A stretch of DNA of 64,000 nucleotides from Lachnospiraceae bacterium. Lineage in GTDB: Bacteria > Bacillota > Clostridia > Lachnospirales > Lachnospiraceae. Both the position numbers and the translations under genes were made by a program. Below the pieces are notes generated by a model. That model made no database searches. It had not been told where the DNA came from and saw only the letters and a list, made by a program, of their open reading frames with translations. Below are positions 1-10,200 of this stretch, one piece after another. The DNA lies in NCBI GenBank assembly GCA_900168235.1, contig FUZG01000011.1:60200-124199 (forward strand), in the 5' to 3' direction. Position 1 is the stretch's first letter; every line of letters begins with the position of its first letter.

Positions 1-615
1 TGTACAGAAGGAATGTACAAAAATGCGCTGGCAACAGCCGGCGTTACCGATGCAGACATCATTGTAGCCGGACCCACATCAATTTCAGGTACGGCAGCTC
101 TTATCGGAGCACTGAAGGCTTACGCCGAAATGACCGATACAGAAGTAAATGAGTCTGCTCTCGATACCTCTCTTAATGAGCTTGTGACAACAGGTGAACT
201 TGAGCAGACCATTAAGGGCGCTGATAAAGAGGACGTAGAGAAACTACTTGCCTTTGTTAAGGCTGAGATAGCATCTGCAGATCTTGACAGCAGAGAAGAT
301 ATTGAGGCTGCCGTTAAGAAGGGTGTCGAGGATTACAATGCTCAGAACGGAACAAACATCTCCTTAACAGATAGTCAGATGAAGCAGATCGTGGATGTGA
401 TGGAAAAGATCAATAAACTTGGTCTCGACTATGAAACACTTCTCGATCAGGCGGCTGACCTCTATGAGAGTATGGGAGACGATATTTCCGCTGACAACTT
501 AAAAGAACTCGTCGAGAAGAATAAGACGAAGATCGCTGCAGGAGTTATCAAGTCGTTCTTTACAGGAATCGGTAAATCGATTGGAAAATTCTTTAAAGGA
601 CTGTTTGGGAACTGA
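1..615 (+). CDS. DUF1002 (YpuA-like) protein, 5' truncated by the window edge
   Basis: The reading frame is open from base 1, so the first visible ATG at 13 is probably internal and the true start lies upstream. The visible 204 residues begin with the motif ALATAGVTDADIIVAGP, followed by ISGTAAL, which is typical of the DUF1002 family (Bacillus YpuA and relatives, usually about 300 aa and secreted). The rest is helical and acidic, ending in a basic amphipathic tail (FFTGIGKSIGKFFKG). The molecular function of this family is unknown. The stop codon overlaps the start of the acetyltransferase gene (TGATG), so the two are probably co-transcribed. Confidence 0.8.
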   Translation, partial: CTEGMYKNALATAGVTDADIIVAGPTSISGTAALIGALKAYAEMTDTEVNESALDTSLNELVTTGELEQTIKGADKEDVEKLLAFVKAEIASADLDSREDIEAAVKKGVEDYNAQNGTNISLTDSQMKQIVDVMEKINKLGLDYETLLDQAADLYESMGDDISADNLKELVEKNKTKIAAGVIKSFFTGIGKSIGKFFKGLFGN

Positions 616-1094
616 TGGAAATGAGGGAGCATGAGGGCCGGATCATCCGACCGATACGGGACGAGGAATGGGGAGACACCATGGCGTTAGTCTGGCGTGT
701 ATTCCTGCGTTACGAAGTGGAAGATTACAGCACGGAAGGTGTAAATAACTTCCGTGATTTCATCGCGGATGACACACTGTACATGATGTTCAGGCAGGGT
801 GTCTACAGGGTTTTTGGCTGTTTTGAAGGACCAAAGATCTGCGGGATGATATCTGTCAGAAGCGGGAACCATATTTCTCTCCTGTTTGTGGATGAAAAGA
901 GCCAGCGTCAGGGGATTGGCGCGAACCTCATGCGATATCTCTGTGACTGTCTTGTGGAAGAAGGACAGAGCCGTGTAACGGTAAATTCATCACCGTATGC
1001 AGTAGGCTTTTATCACAGGATGGGCTTCACGGATACGGATGAAGTCCAGTATTCACAGGGGATCTCATTTACTCCCATGGAATTTATCCTGTAA
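615..1094 (+). CDS. GNAT-family N-acetyltransferase
   Basis: A 159-aa protein of usual length for a single GNAT domain. The acetyl-CoA binding signature is visible at about residues 96-106 (QRQGIGANLMRYL, an R/Q-x-x-G-x-G/A type loop), preceded by the strand HISLLFVDEKS and followed by VTVNSSPYAVGFYHRMGF, the usual beta5-alpha4 end of the fold. It should transfer an acetyl group from acetyl-CoA to an amine; the substrate cannot be read from the sequence. The start ATG overlaps the upstream stop codon by one base, indicating translational coupling. The response regulator gene follows 28 bases later. Confidence 0.85.
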   Translation: MEMREHEGRIIRPIRDEEWGDTMALVWRVFLRYEVEDYSTEGVNNFRDFIADDTLYMMFRQGVYRVFGCFEGPKICGMISVRSGNHISLLFVDEKSQRQGIGANLMRYLCDCLVEEGQSRVTVNSSPYAVGFYHRMGFTDTDEVQYSQGISFTPMEFIL

Positions 1095-1122
1095 AAAACG
1101 CAGCACATTAGAAAGGCAGAGT

Positions 1123-1818
1123 ATGAATATACTTATTTGTGATGATGATAAGGAAATAGTAGAGGCGGTAGACATTTATCTCTCTCAGGAAGGATATCAT
1201 GTCTACAAGGCATATGACGGACAGGAAGCTCTGGATGTCATCGCCGCTAACGAGATACAGCTTCTTATCATTGACGTTATGATGCCGAGAATGGATGGAA
1301 TACACGCTGTTCTCGAGCTTAGAAAAAATAGTTCTATCCCGGTTATTTTCCTGTCAGCAAAGACAGAAGATTCCGACAAGATCCTCGGACTTAATGTGGG
1401 AGCGGACGATTATCTCTCCAAACCCTTTAATCCGCTGGAGCTGGTGGCAAGAGTAAAGAGCCAGCTTCGACGCTATACAAAGCTTGGAACCATCGCCGAA
1501 GAGGAGAGCAGCAATGTTTACTCCGCAGGCGGACTTTGCATCAATGATGATGATAAGTCGGTTGAAGTAGACGGCGAGAAAGTAAGACTTACTCCTATCG
1601 AGTACAACATCCTTCTCCTGCTCGTTAAAAATGCAGGAAAGGTTTTCTCCATCGATCAGATCTACCAGAGCATCTGGAACGAAGATGCCATTGGAGCTGA
1701 TAACACAGTAGCAGTGCATATCCGGCACATTCGTGAAAAGATCGAGATCAACCCGAAAGAGCCGAGATATCTGAAAGTAGTCTGGGGCGTAGGATACAAG
1801 ATTGAAAAGCAGAATTAA
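1123..1818 (+). CDS. OmpR/PhoB-family response regulator (VanR-like)
   Basis: 231 aa. An N-terminal receiver domain has the acidic pocket DDD at residues 7-9, the phosphoacceptor Asp51 in LLIIDVMMPRMDG, and the conserved Lys in YLSKPF. The C-terminal half is a winged-helix DNA-binding domain (LTPIEYNILLLL, then DNTVAVHIRHIREKI and VVWGVGYKI). The frame extends upstream, but ATG 1123 is chosen because it follows AAAGG at 1112 and starts the receiver fold exactly (MNILICDDD). The kinase gene begins 17 bases before its stop, so the pair forms a two-component system. The signal and target genes are unknown. Confidence 0.93.
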   Translation: MNILICDDDKEIVEAVDIYLSQEGYHVYKAYDGQEALDVIAANEIQLLIIDVMMPRMDGIHAVLELRKNSSIPVIFLSAKTEDSDKILGLNVGADDYLSKPFNPLELVARVKSQLRRYTKLGTIAEEESSNVYSAGGLCINDDDKSVEVDGEKVRLTPIEYNILLLLVKNAGKVFSIDQIYQSIWNEDAIGADNTVAVHIRHIREKIEINPKEPRYLKVVWGVGYKIEKQN

Positions 1819-4204
1819 AAAAAGAAATCTGTTTATAGACAGCCGAAAGGCGATACTTATCCTGTGCGGAGAGCTTTTTGTAGTGGCGGCAGCCCTGATT
1901 CTTACCGTGCTGGCTCTGTCTCTGAGCCGCGTGGAAGGTCAGGATATGACCGTCGTTTTGCAGAGCACGGAATTTGAACGATCCGAAGTATTCAAAAATC
2001 TGGTGCAGGAACGGCTGGACGATATAGTAAAAAACAGCCGGTTAAAGAGTAATTTTGAAAGAAACGGCAAGTTTTACGGGAGAAAGATCGTAGACCTTGC
2101 AGAATACATAAATGAGGGAAAGATCTCCGGAAAGCAGAAAAACAGTGTCGGCTATTATCTGGAGGATCTGATCCGCTGGAGCCGTAAGGGTCTGGTTTAT
2201 AAATATCTGGACGATGACGTTGTAAGCGCGGAATCTGACATGCCGAAGTCCTATGAAAAGGGAAATCTCGTGATCGACGGTGACGAGATCGATCTGAAGG
2301 AAGAATATTATCCTGCGAGAGGACGGGCGCTTTTCGATTACGTGAACAGCAGCTATAACCGCTCGGATCTCCTGAACCTGCTGGAGGCATCTCTTTTAAA
2401 GATCGGTGAAGACGAGCAGGATTATCGCGAGCTTTCAACAGAGCTTAAGGGAAGTAAGACAAATGTCCGATTTTTTATAGAGGACTATGCGGATAAAAAT
2501 ACGTATTCAAATGTAGACAAGGAAGAATTTAAGGAAAATGACACCATAAGGACTTATGGCAGATATCTGATCCTTGATTCCAGATCTCTTGAATACGAGA
2601 GCAATATGCGTGTTACAGACGCATATTTATACAATCTGATAACGAAATTCTCGGAGGATTTTGACGGGAATTATTACATAGAGTTTGGTATAGATACCGA
2701 TTATCCGGTAGTCGATTCCTTCAGCGCGGCCCGGGATCAGTACTATGAGTATAGACCGAGGATTCAGGCGAGTGTCATGGCAGCGGGATTTTTACTGCTG
2801 CTGACGCTTGGGGTTCTGGTGCTCCTTACCGTAACCGCAGGAAAAGAAACTGCGGACCCCGATGAAGAGATAAAGCTCCTGGGCTTTGACAGGATAAAGA
2901 CTGAGATCGCGGGACTCTTTTTCGGTTCTGTGGTGCTCTTTGGAAGCAAGTACCTGATACAGAAGGTATATGAGTACAGAAATATACCGGAGCTGTCTGT
3001 AGCCGTAGCAGGCGTCGGAACAGCTCTCATAATGCTGGTATTTATCATGGGTTTCCTGAGCCTTGTAAGGCGGGTTAAGGCGGGCACACTCTACGAGGAC
3101 AGCTTCCTTAACTGGTTCCTCTTAAAGTGCAGATATATCTCGGAAACAGGTACCATCATGCAGAACGGTACGCTGATCCTTATCGAAATATTTGCTGTGT
3201 TCACGCTTTTTGTTGGAATGAATGCAGCCCTTGTTTACAGGGCATTTGAAACAGAGGAACTTATCTGGTGGATAATCCTTTTCATCCTTGATGTGATCAT
3301 CGTGATCTATTTCATGAATCACGCGATGCAGAGGAAGAGGATACTTCACGGTGTGCAGGAAATGAGCGAAGGTCATCTGGAAGACGGTATCGATGATTCA
3401 TGGATGACTGCTGATAACGCACAGCTTGCCCGCGCTATTAATACTATGAGTGTCGGACTGAAGAAAGCACTGAAGTCCAGCATAAAGACTGAGAAACTCC
3501 GTGCGGACCTTATCACAAACGTGTCTCACGATATCAAGACTCCGCTCACGAGCATTATAAATTACGTAGATCTCTTAAAGAGGCTCAATCTCAAGGAACC
3601 TGAGGCACAGGAGTACTTAAGGATACTTGAGCAGAAGTCATCAAGGCTCAAGACTCTTACCGAGGATCTCGTAGAGGCGTCAAAGATCGAGTCAGGAAAT
3701 ATCAGTCTCGAAATGACAAAGCTCGGCTTTGGAATGATCGTATCTCAGATGGAAGGCGAGATTTACGAGAGATTTGAAGCATCAGGGCTTGAGCTCGTGA
3801 CTACGCTCCCGAATAAGGAGCTCTATATCAGCGCGGATGGACGCCGTTTATTCCGCGTGCTTGATAATATTTATAATAATGTTGCAAAGTATGCTATGCC
3901 TGATACGAGAGTTTACGCTGATCTCAAGGAAGATGACGGAAAGGCTGTTTTCTCCTTAAAGAATATCTCAAAACAGGCGCTTAATATCGATGCATCAGAA
4001 CTTACAGAGAGATTTATCAGAGGCGACGTCAGCCGGTCTACAGAAGGGTCTGGACTGGGACTTTCCATTGCGGAAAATCTGACCAAGCTTCAGGGTGGTG
4101 ATTTTCGTATATATCTTGATGGAGATCTTTTCAAAGTTACTATCTCATTCGATCTCTATCGCGAACCGGAAACAGAGGGTGACACGGGTAATGAAAAGGC
4201 CTGA
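1802..4204 (+). CDS. Membrane sensor histidine kinase
   Basis: 800 aa with a TTG start at 1802 that overlaps the response regulator gene; GTAGGA lies upstream at Shine-Dalgarno distance. Hydrophobic segments are seen near residues 12-38 and 320-345, with further ones around 370-540, so it is multi-pass with a large extracytoplasmic region of about 280 residues between the first two. The phosphoacceptor is His576 in NVSHDIKTPLTSI (HisKA), and the HATPase region ends with the G box GSGLGLSIAENL. It should autophosphorylate and pass phosphate to the regulator encoded just upstream. The sensor region matches nothing I recognise; the kinase core resembles the VanS/ResE type. Confidence 0.92.
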   Translation: MKSRIKKRNLFIDSRKAILILCGELFVVAAALILTVLALSLSRVEGQDMTVVLQSTEFERSEVFKNLVQERLDDIVKNSRLKSNFERNGKFYGRKIVDLAEYINEGKISGKQKNSVGYYLEDLIRWSRKGLVYKYLDDDVVSAESDMPKSYEKGNLVIDGDEIDLKEEYYPARGRALFDYVNSSYNRSDLLNLLEASLLKIGEDEQDYRELSTELKGSKTNVRFFIEDYADKNTYSNVDKEEFKENDTIRTYGRYLILDSRSLEYESNMRVTDAYLYNLITKFSEDFDGNYYIEFGIDTDYPVVDSFSAARDQYYEYRPRIQASVMAAGFLLLLTLGVLVLLTVTAGKETADPDEEIKLLGFDRIKTEIAGLFFGSVVLFGSKYLIQKVYEYRNIPELSVAVAGVGTALIMLVFIMGFLSLVRRVKAGTLYEDSFLNWFLLKCRYISETGTIMQNGTLILIEIFAVFTLFVGMNAALVYRAFETEELIWWIILFILDVIIVIYFMNHAMQRKRILHGVQEMSEGHLEDGIDDSWMTADNAQLARAINTMSVGLKKALKSSIKTEKLRADLITNVSHDIKTPLTSIINYVDLLKRLNLKEPEAQEYLRILEQKSSRLKTLTEDLVEASKIESGNISLEMTKLGFGMIVSQMEGEIYERFEASGLELVTTLPNKELYISADGRRLFRVLDNIYNNVAKYAMPDTRVYADLKEDDGKAVFSLKNISKQALNIDASELTERFIRGDVSRSTEGSGLGLSIAENLTKLQGGDFRIYLDGDLFKVTISFDLYREPETEGDTGNEKA

Positions 4205-4243
4205 ATCAGTTATACGATAAAGGGATTTACTGAGGGGTAATCT

Positions 4244-5515
4244 ATGGAGGAGTTTGTTTCTGCCGGAGATATCTGTAAAATGATAATATCGGCACTTAGC
4301 ATGAGTGACAGGCGACTGATCACTCATGGTATTCGTGTTGGCTACATCGTGTCAAAAATGCTTGAAATAAGGGGAAAGTACGAAGCGTATGAACTGGCTG
4401 AGTACTCTTTTCTTGCTGCCATCCACGATATAGGTGCGTTCAAGGTCGAAGCCGGCAAAGATATGCTGGCTTTTGATGTTGCGCACCCGATGCCTCACTC
4501 CATCTACGGATATCTCTTCATGAAGCATGTTTCCCCCATCGGGGATCGTTCAAAAGTATTTCTCTATAGTCATGTCGATTATCAGAAACTTGCAAATGTC
4601 CAGTTTGAAGGGCGGGAAGTTGCTGAGTTTATACATGCCGCCGGAAGATTCGATATTTTCCACAATTCACTTGGTGACAAGTTCAAGTCTGCGCAGCTCC
4701 GTCAATACGAAAAAAAGAAGTTTTCCAGGATGACCCTTGATATCCTGGATCTAGCCATAAAAAAATACGATATCCTTGAGAAATTCAGCGAAGGCGAAGA
4801 AGCATACAGACCGGAGCTGGAGGATGTATTTAATAATGTTATCTGGTCTGATGATGAAAAGATACAGTACCTAAAGATGCTGGTTTATATATCCGGCTTC
4901 ATGGATCCGTCCCGGGTTGTGAGTACTGTTGCATCCATGATAATCGCAGAGGAAGTCGCAAGAACGATAGGCGGTTTCACCGAGGATGAGATGGAGTTTC
5001 TGTATTACGGAGCGCTGCTCCATGACTTTGGAATGGCATCTGTTTCAAAAAGCATAGTGGAAGCAGACCGTAAGCTCACGGAAGAAGAGCAGAAGCTCTT
5101 TTACAGGCACGTGCTCCTTGCGGAGTATATATTAAAGCAGTTTATGGAGCCTGAGATCGTGAGTATCGTAAGCACGCATCATGAGAGGCTTGACGGTACA
5201 GGCTTCCCGAACCATCTGGATGCGACCCAGACAAATATGCTGGAAAAGATCATGCAGCTCGCAGACACAGCAAGTGATCTCACCTGTGACAGACCTTACC
5301 GCAAAGCAAAGAAAAAAGAAGCAGTAATAAACATCATAACGGATCAGCTGAACCACAATAAATTTAACCGAAAAGTGGTAATGGCGTTTTTTAATAATTA
5401 TGATGAGATAATGGCAAAGGTAGAAGTAAAGAAGAAAGAAACCATTGAAATGTTCGACAAGCTGGAAGATCAGTATGAGAAGGTAAAACTCATGCTTATG
5501 CCTAATGGGAATTGA
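4244..5515 (+). CDS. Double HD-domain protein, HD-GYP-like
   Basis: 423 aa with two HD-type halves. The first half has AAIHDIGAF (about residues 63-71) and later histidines, but no GYP motif. The second half has LLHDFGM (HD at 260-261), RHVLLAEYIL, and THHERLDGTGFP (HHE at 312-314), which is the HD-GYP hallmark with GYP changed to GFP. The Lys that normally follows HD-x-G is Met here, so activity is uncertain. Active HD-GYP proteins hydrolyse cyclic di-GMP; a role in c-di-GMP turnover is inferred and fits the c-di-GMP riboswitches at 49.7-50 kb. ATG 4244 follows GAGGGG. The stop codon lies inside the -35 box of the SRP RNA promoter. Confidence 0.8.
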   Translation: MEEFVSAGDICKMIISALSMSDRRLITHGIRVGYIVSKMLEIRGKYEAYELAEYSFLAAIHDIGAFKVEAGKDMLAFDVAHPMPHSIYGYLFMKHVSPIGDRSKVFLYSHVDYQKLANVQFEGREVAEFIHAAGRFDIFHNSLGDKFKSAQLRQYEKKKFSRMTLDILDLAIKKYDILEKFSEGEEAYRPELEDVFNNVIWSDDEKIQYLKMLVYISGFMDPSRVVSTVASMIIAEEVARTIGGFTEDEMEFLYYGALLHDFGMASVSKSIVEADRKLTEEEQKLFYRHVLLAEYILKQFMEPEIVSIVSTHHERLDGTGFPNHLDATQTNMLEKIMQLADTASDLTCDRPYRKAKKKEAVINIITDQLNHNKFNRKVVMAFFNNYDEIMAKVEVKKKETIEMFDKLEDQYEKVKLMLMPNGN

Positions 5516-5540
5516 CATTTGCCGGGACTGCCTATATAAT
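5512..5540 (+). promoter_or_regulatory. Consensus sigma-A promoter of the SRP RNA
   Basis: TTGACA at 5512-5517, a 17-base spacer, then TATAAT at 5535-5540. Both hexamers match the housekeeping consensus perfectly. The predicted start is near 5547, at the base of the SRP RNA stem, as expected for an abundant stable RNA. Confidence 0.9.
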
Positions 5541-5546
5541 CTCTAA

Positions 5547-5700
5547 GGTATCGGGCCCGGTTCTGAGTATCGTCCAGGCTCCGGTCCCACGCAATGGAAA
5601 TCTGTGAACCGTGTCAGGTCAGGAATGAAGCAGCACTAAGCAGAACCTTTCATGTGACGTGGGGGCTCCGGGGTCTGGACGATAGACAGAGCCGGGTTCG
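5547..5700 (+). ncRNA. ffs: Signal recognition particle RNA (small bacterial type)
   Basis: The apical SRP domain is recognisable at 5612-5640: GTCAGGTC, then GGAA, then GAAGCAGCAC, the conserved helix 8 and Ffh-binding internal loops. Flanking arms pair in register: CCCGGTTCTG (5557-5566) with CAGAGCCGGG (5687-5696), and ATCGTCCAG with CTGGACGAT further in. At about 150 nt it is longer than the E. coli 4.5S RNA, but there is no room for the Alu domain found in Bacillus scRNA. It forms the RNA core of the particle that delivers nascent membrane proteins to FtsY and SecYEG. Confidence 0.93.
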
Positions 5701-5760
5701 TTGTTTTATGTAACTATTTTGGAACTTGGGGAAGTTTCGGTTACAAAAAGGGGAAGGGTT

Positions 5761-7185
5761 ATGAACAGAATATTGGACAGAGTTCGCAGGATCGCGCTGC
5801 TATGCAGTGTGGTCCTTTTGGCAAATCTGATATTTCCGTTGGGAGCGAAAGGGGCTCCTGCGGATTTTTCCAAAAAGACAGCGAGACTCACCGCAAAAAC
5901 GCTGATGCTGAACGGAAGCCGTGAGTCTGACACCGCGGAGACTTACGTGGTCTTTAACGTGAGCGGTGATTATGCGCTGGAAGGACTCCCTGCGTCGAGT
6001 GATGATGTAAGGATCACGCAGGACAAAATTTTGTCATTTAACGGCCTTCCGGCAGTTCGTTTGATGGTGTCTGCGGATAATAATTCCGGCAAGGGCGCAC
6101 ATATCTACACTATTACCCCTATTGAAAGAAACAGCGGAGATAAATTGAATCCGCTGAAATTAAGAGTTAAAATTGTAAAGAAATATGCACCTGTGGGATT
6201 TCAGAAGAAGGTGATATACCTTAATAAAAACACCAGGGGCGAGTTTGCGCTCAATTCTCCCACACTTTCAGGTGCAGTCATAATGCCTCTTAATTCTGAA
6301 AAATATAAGCCGGTCATCCCATCAGGAGTGCATGTGTCTCTCGATAATGAGAACACGGTGCGGGTATCCCTTGGAAATACCAAAGTTACTACTGCAAAAG
6401 GGAAGACAAAGGACGTTAAAAGTTTTAGAATTAAACTTTGGATCGGTTATGCTGACTATGAGGATTTTAAGGCGGTTCCGAAGACTTTTACCGTGAAGGT
6501 CGCGGAGGGAAGTCCCGGAGTCAAGCTCATAAAAAAGGCAGGAAGCCGTATAGATCTGTCTCAGCGTGAAGCAACATCTCTTCATTATGTCCCAGGTGTG
6601 TTAAATAGCGGATACGTAGTGAGAAACGTGGAGTTAGCTGATTCCATGAGTGATAAGTTTACGCTCAGAACAGTGTCTGATCCCGATAGTGAAGCCATAA
6701 CGGATATTTATATATCTGCAAAAAAAGGTACGAAGATCGGCCTCGGAAGTCAGAGCGCAGGCTTAAAGCTCACGCTTCAGGAGCCGAGACAGGATGCAGA
6801 GACTTTTGAAAAAACTGCAAACGTAAGATTTGCCGTGAAGTCAACAAAGCTCACTCTTAAGGCAGTTGACGGGAAAAAGTTAAGCATTTCGCAAAGTATA
6901 TCCGATGATAAAGGTGTATCTTATAAAGAGGTCATGGTCACAGGGAACAGTTATGCTCAGATAGACCCGTCTTCCATAGAAGAGATCGCATCTGATAAGC
7001 TTCCGAAGGGGGCAGTGAACGCTGAATGGGAAGTATACGGATCCGGTCAGGCTGCACGCATAACGTTTACGATAGATAAAAAGAAATTAACGGAAGGAAA
7101 GTCCTACAAGCTGAAATACAAAGTTCGTGCGGTGGGGGCACCTTCAAATAAATATACGATCATGAACTTCGTATTGAAAAATTAA
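5761..7185 (+). CDS. Secreted protein of unknown function
   Basis: 474 aa. ATG 5761 is chosen because it follows AAAAGGGGAAGGG and opens a classical signal peptide: MNRILDRVRRIA, then a hydrophobic core, ending near LGAKGA (about residue 31). The frame also extends to a TTG at 5701, but that reaches into the SRP RNA tail. The mature part is Lys/Ser/Thr-rich with alternating beta-type sequence and no cysteine or membrane anchor. I do not recognise a catalytic domain. It lies 22 bases upstream of the papain-fold secreted protein, with no terminator seen between them, so the two probably form an operon and may act together at the cell surface. Confidence 0.7.
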   Translation: MNRILDRVRRIALLCSVVLLANLIFPLGAKGAPADFSKKTARLTAKTLMLNGSRESDTAETYVVFNVSGDYALEGLPASSDDVRITQDKILSFNGLPAVRLMVSADNNSGKGAHIYTITPIERNSGDKLNPLKLRVKIVKKYAPVGFQKKVIYLNKNTRGEFALNSPTLSGAVIMPLNSEKYKPVIPSGVHVSLDNENTVRVSLGNTKVTTAKGKTKDVKSFRIKLWIGYADYEDFKAVPKTFTVKVAEGSPGVKLIKKAGSRIDLSQREATSLHYVPGVLNSGYVVRNVELADSMSDKFTLRTVSDPDSEAITDIYISAKKGTKIGLGSQSAGLKLTLQEPRQDAETFEKTANVRFAVKSTKLTLKAVDGKKLSISQSISDDKGVSYKEVMVTGNSYAQIDPSSIEEIASDKLPKGAVNAEWEVYGSGQAARITFTIDKKKLTEGKSYKLKYKVRAVGAPSNKYTIMNFVLKN

Positions 7186-7207
7186 GTCAGGAAGGGTTTT
7201 GTTTTTT

Positions 7208-10200
7208 ATGTTAAAGCGATTCAGAAGAGTGATGGCAGTGATGCTGGCGGCTTCGATGGTCATGGCATCCCACCCAATTTCAACATTTGCACAGGGAATA
7301 TCAGATACTGCCATATCGGAAGAGTCTTCTGAAAGTAGTTCTGCGGAAAAGGGACATTCTGAAGAAGAGGCTTCTTCTACTGAGAGTGCGGAAGCATCTG
7401 AGACAGGCGATAAGGAGACACCCCAGTACAACGATATAGGGGAGCCGCTTGATGAGAAGCCGGATGGAAACGGCTCTGCACCTGTGGATGATGAAAGTGA
7501 AGACGGCGGAGAAGATAGTCAGGAAGGCAGTGACGACAAGGATGGCGCGGTGTCCGACAATAAGCCGTCAGATGGAGAAGACAGCGATTCGGAGGATTCT
7601 GTATCGGATAATAGCGGTATTGTTGACGCGGATACAGTAAGTGACGATGCTGTAGTGGATGCAGAGGCATCTGAAAGCGTATCAGGCGATACTGTGTCTG
7701 ATGACGGACTCGAAGGCATCGGAGGAAATATCGAGGCGACTTTTGATTTCTCGGATGACTATGAGATAAGCAGTACAGAGGACCTTCCGAAGGCGTATTC
7801 ATCTGTGGATGCAGGAATAGTCTTGGATCCGCCTGCAACGGGAAGTGCGGCAAACTGCTGGGCAAATACGGCAGCGGGACTTGCTGAGACATCTATGCTG
7901 AAAAATAATGGATCATTAAATGCGAGCGTTGATAGATATGATCCAATGCAGGTCGTTCGTAATTTCTTTAATCTGTACAGAACAGACCGTGCCGGACTTA
8001 CATATTTTTCTGATATCAAGGCAGATGAAAAGCGATTCCGAGACGTAAATATCCTTAGTGTGAACGGGACTGTTAATGTCGATGATGACAGCGCTGCTCT
8101 TAGTCAGGCACGAGGCAACCTTGCGTGGACTACCTTTGAGCTAGCGAGATGGCAGGGAATAAAGGAAAATAACGCGGATTTTGGAGATAAAGATGATCTT
8201 CAGGAATTTGATGAAGTCGATACAGCAGCTTTTTTGAAAAATGCTTACTGGGTTCCGAATAGTGATAAGGTATCTATCAAGAAACTTATAAAGCAGGAAG
8301 GATCAGTCGGTTTACAGATTTATCTAAATGCAAGTGATGATTCGAAAGTATCGGGAACAGCACCGGACGGATATGGATGCAGATATTTCGATAACTCTGT
8401 AAAGTCTCCGAATTACACTGTTCAGCTTGTTGGCTGGGATGATAATTTCAGTAAAAATAATTTTACGAAAAAGCCCGGCTCTGACGGCGCGTTCCTTGCT
8501 AAGAGCCCCTATGAACAGTCTGCGGAGCTTGGAGGCAAGTATTTCTGGATATCCTATGCAGATGCAGCTTTCCAGTATAAGGATTCAGCCAGAATTGCGG
8601 TAGCCTATGATTTCACAACTCATGATACGTCAACATACTTCCAATATGGCTACGATGGATCAAATGGTGATTCGACTTATTCGACAAAGCGTGTTTATAC
8701 AGTATTTACAGCCGGTGAAGCAGGACAGCAGGGCGGAGGTTCTGATAAAGCGGAAGCTCTCAAGGCTGTAGGAGTCGGTGTTGCAGATGCAGGTACTTAT
8801 GAGATAGGTGTTTATTACTACGACAGTAATGCCACATACTTAAATCAGTATGCAATCGAGACACAGACAGTAAAGATTCCATATACAGGTTTTCACACGA
8901 TAGAACTGGATCGTCCCGTTCTTTTGCTAAAGGGTGACCGAGTTGCCATAAGTGTTAAGAGAACGGATGGAAATGCTTTCAGGGCTTTTGTAGATAAGAA
9001 ATATACCTCGAAGATTACTTCTTCTAATACATCTACTACGCAAATAACCTTTAATCCATATGCAGTATATGGAGAAAGCTATTTTAACAATCCGTCTACA
9101 GGAAAGCTTATAAGTGGAAACTGGGCACTGAAATCCGACATAGATCCGGATCAGGCAGAAGGAACGCCTACTAAGAGTACTGAAAAGAAGGGCGCTAAAT
9201 ATTATGTAAGGTATTATGAAAGAAACTATCATGAGGGAATGACGCCTCGTGTAAAGATGTACACGGAGCAGATCGACAGACCGTCTCTCATGGACCAGAC
9301 ACAGATCCAGATAGAACTTGCGAAGTACGTGTGGTACTACACAGGAAATAACATTAATCCTGCACCACGTGTAATGCTGAAAAACGGCGGTTATCTCGTA
9401 ACACCGGATCACTACACCACAACTTATGTAAACCATAAAAATGCCGGCATCGGCGCAGTTGTTGTCCGTGGCGGTACAGTGGACAGCAGCGGTAACGTCA
9501 CGAAATCGCCTGACGTATTCTCCGGAGAAATATCTGAGGAGTTCAAGATTGTTTCGACTCAGATAAATATCTCGAAGTGCAAGATCTACGGAGTGACCAA
9601 TCAGGAATATGACGTAAGCGGTAACTATGCACAGGAAAATGTTATCGTCATGTACAGAGTCCCTGAGACAAAGCATTACGTGAAGCTAAAACAGGGTCTG
9701 GACTATACCGTAGGTTCTATCGAGATAGAGAATAAAAAGGGAACAAAGGCTACGATCCTTATCACAGGAACCGGTGCATTCAGAAATTCGTTGAAGAAAA
9801 AGTTCAAGATAATGAATGTTCCGAAGAAAGATAAGAATGGAAATGTAGTTGCCAGCAAAAAGGCATCAAAGATATCCATTTCAGATAAGTCATTTGATGT
9901 AACATTGATAAACAATGGAAATGTATGGGATACAGTTGAGAAGGTTCCGTATGATAAGAGCATTAAAAAGTACGAGCCAAAAGTTTTGGTATCCCGAAAC
10001 GGCGTAAATCTGCAAGAGGGCACTGATTACAAGGTCACATATAAAAAGACGAAGAATCCGGGACTTGCTCAGGTAGTGATAAAAGGAAAAGGAAATTACA
10101 CAGGCAAGAACATAGCATATTTCATAATAGAGCCTATGCGTATCACTACAGATGCAGTGATAAAGATGCCTTCGAAAGAGTATAAATACACCGGTAATGA

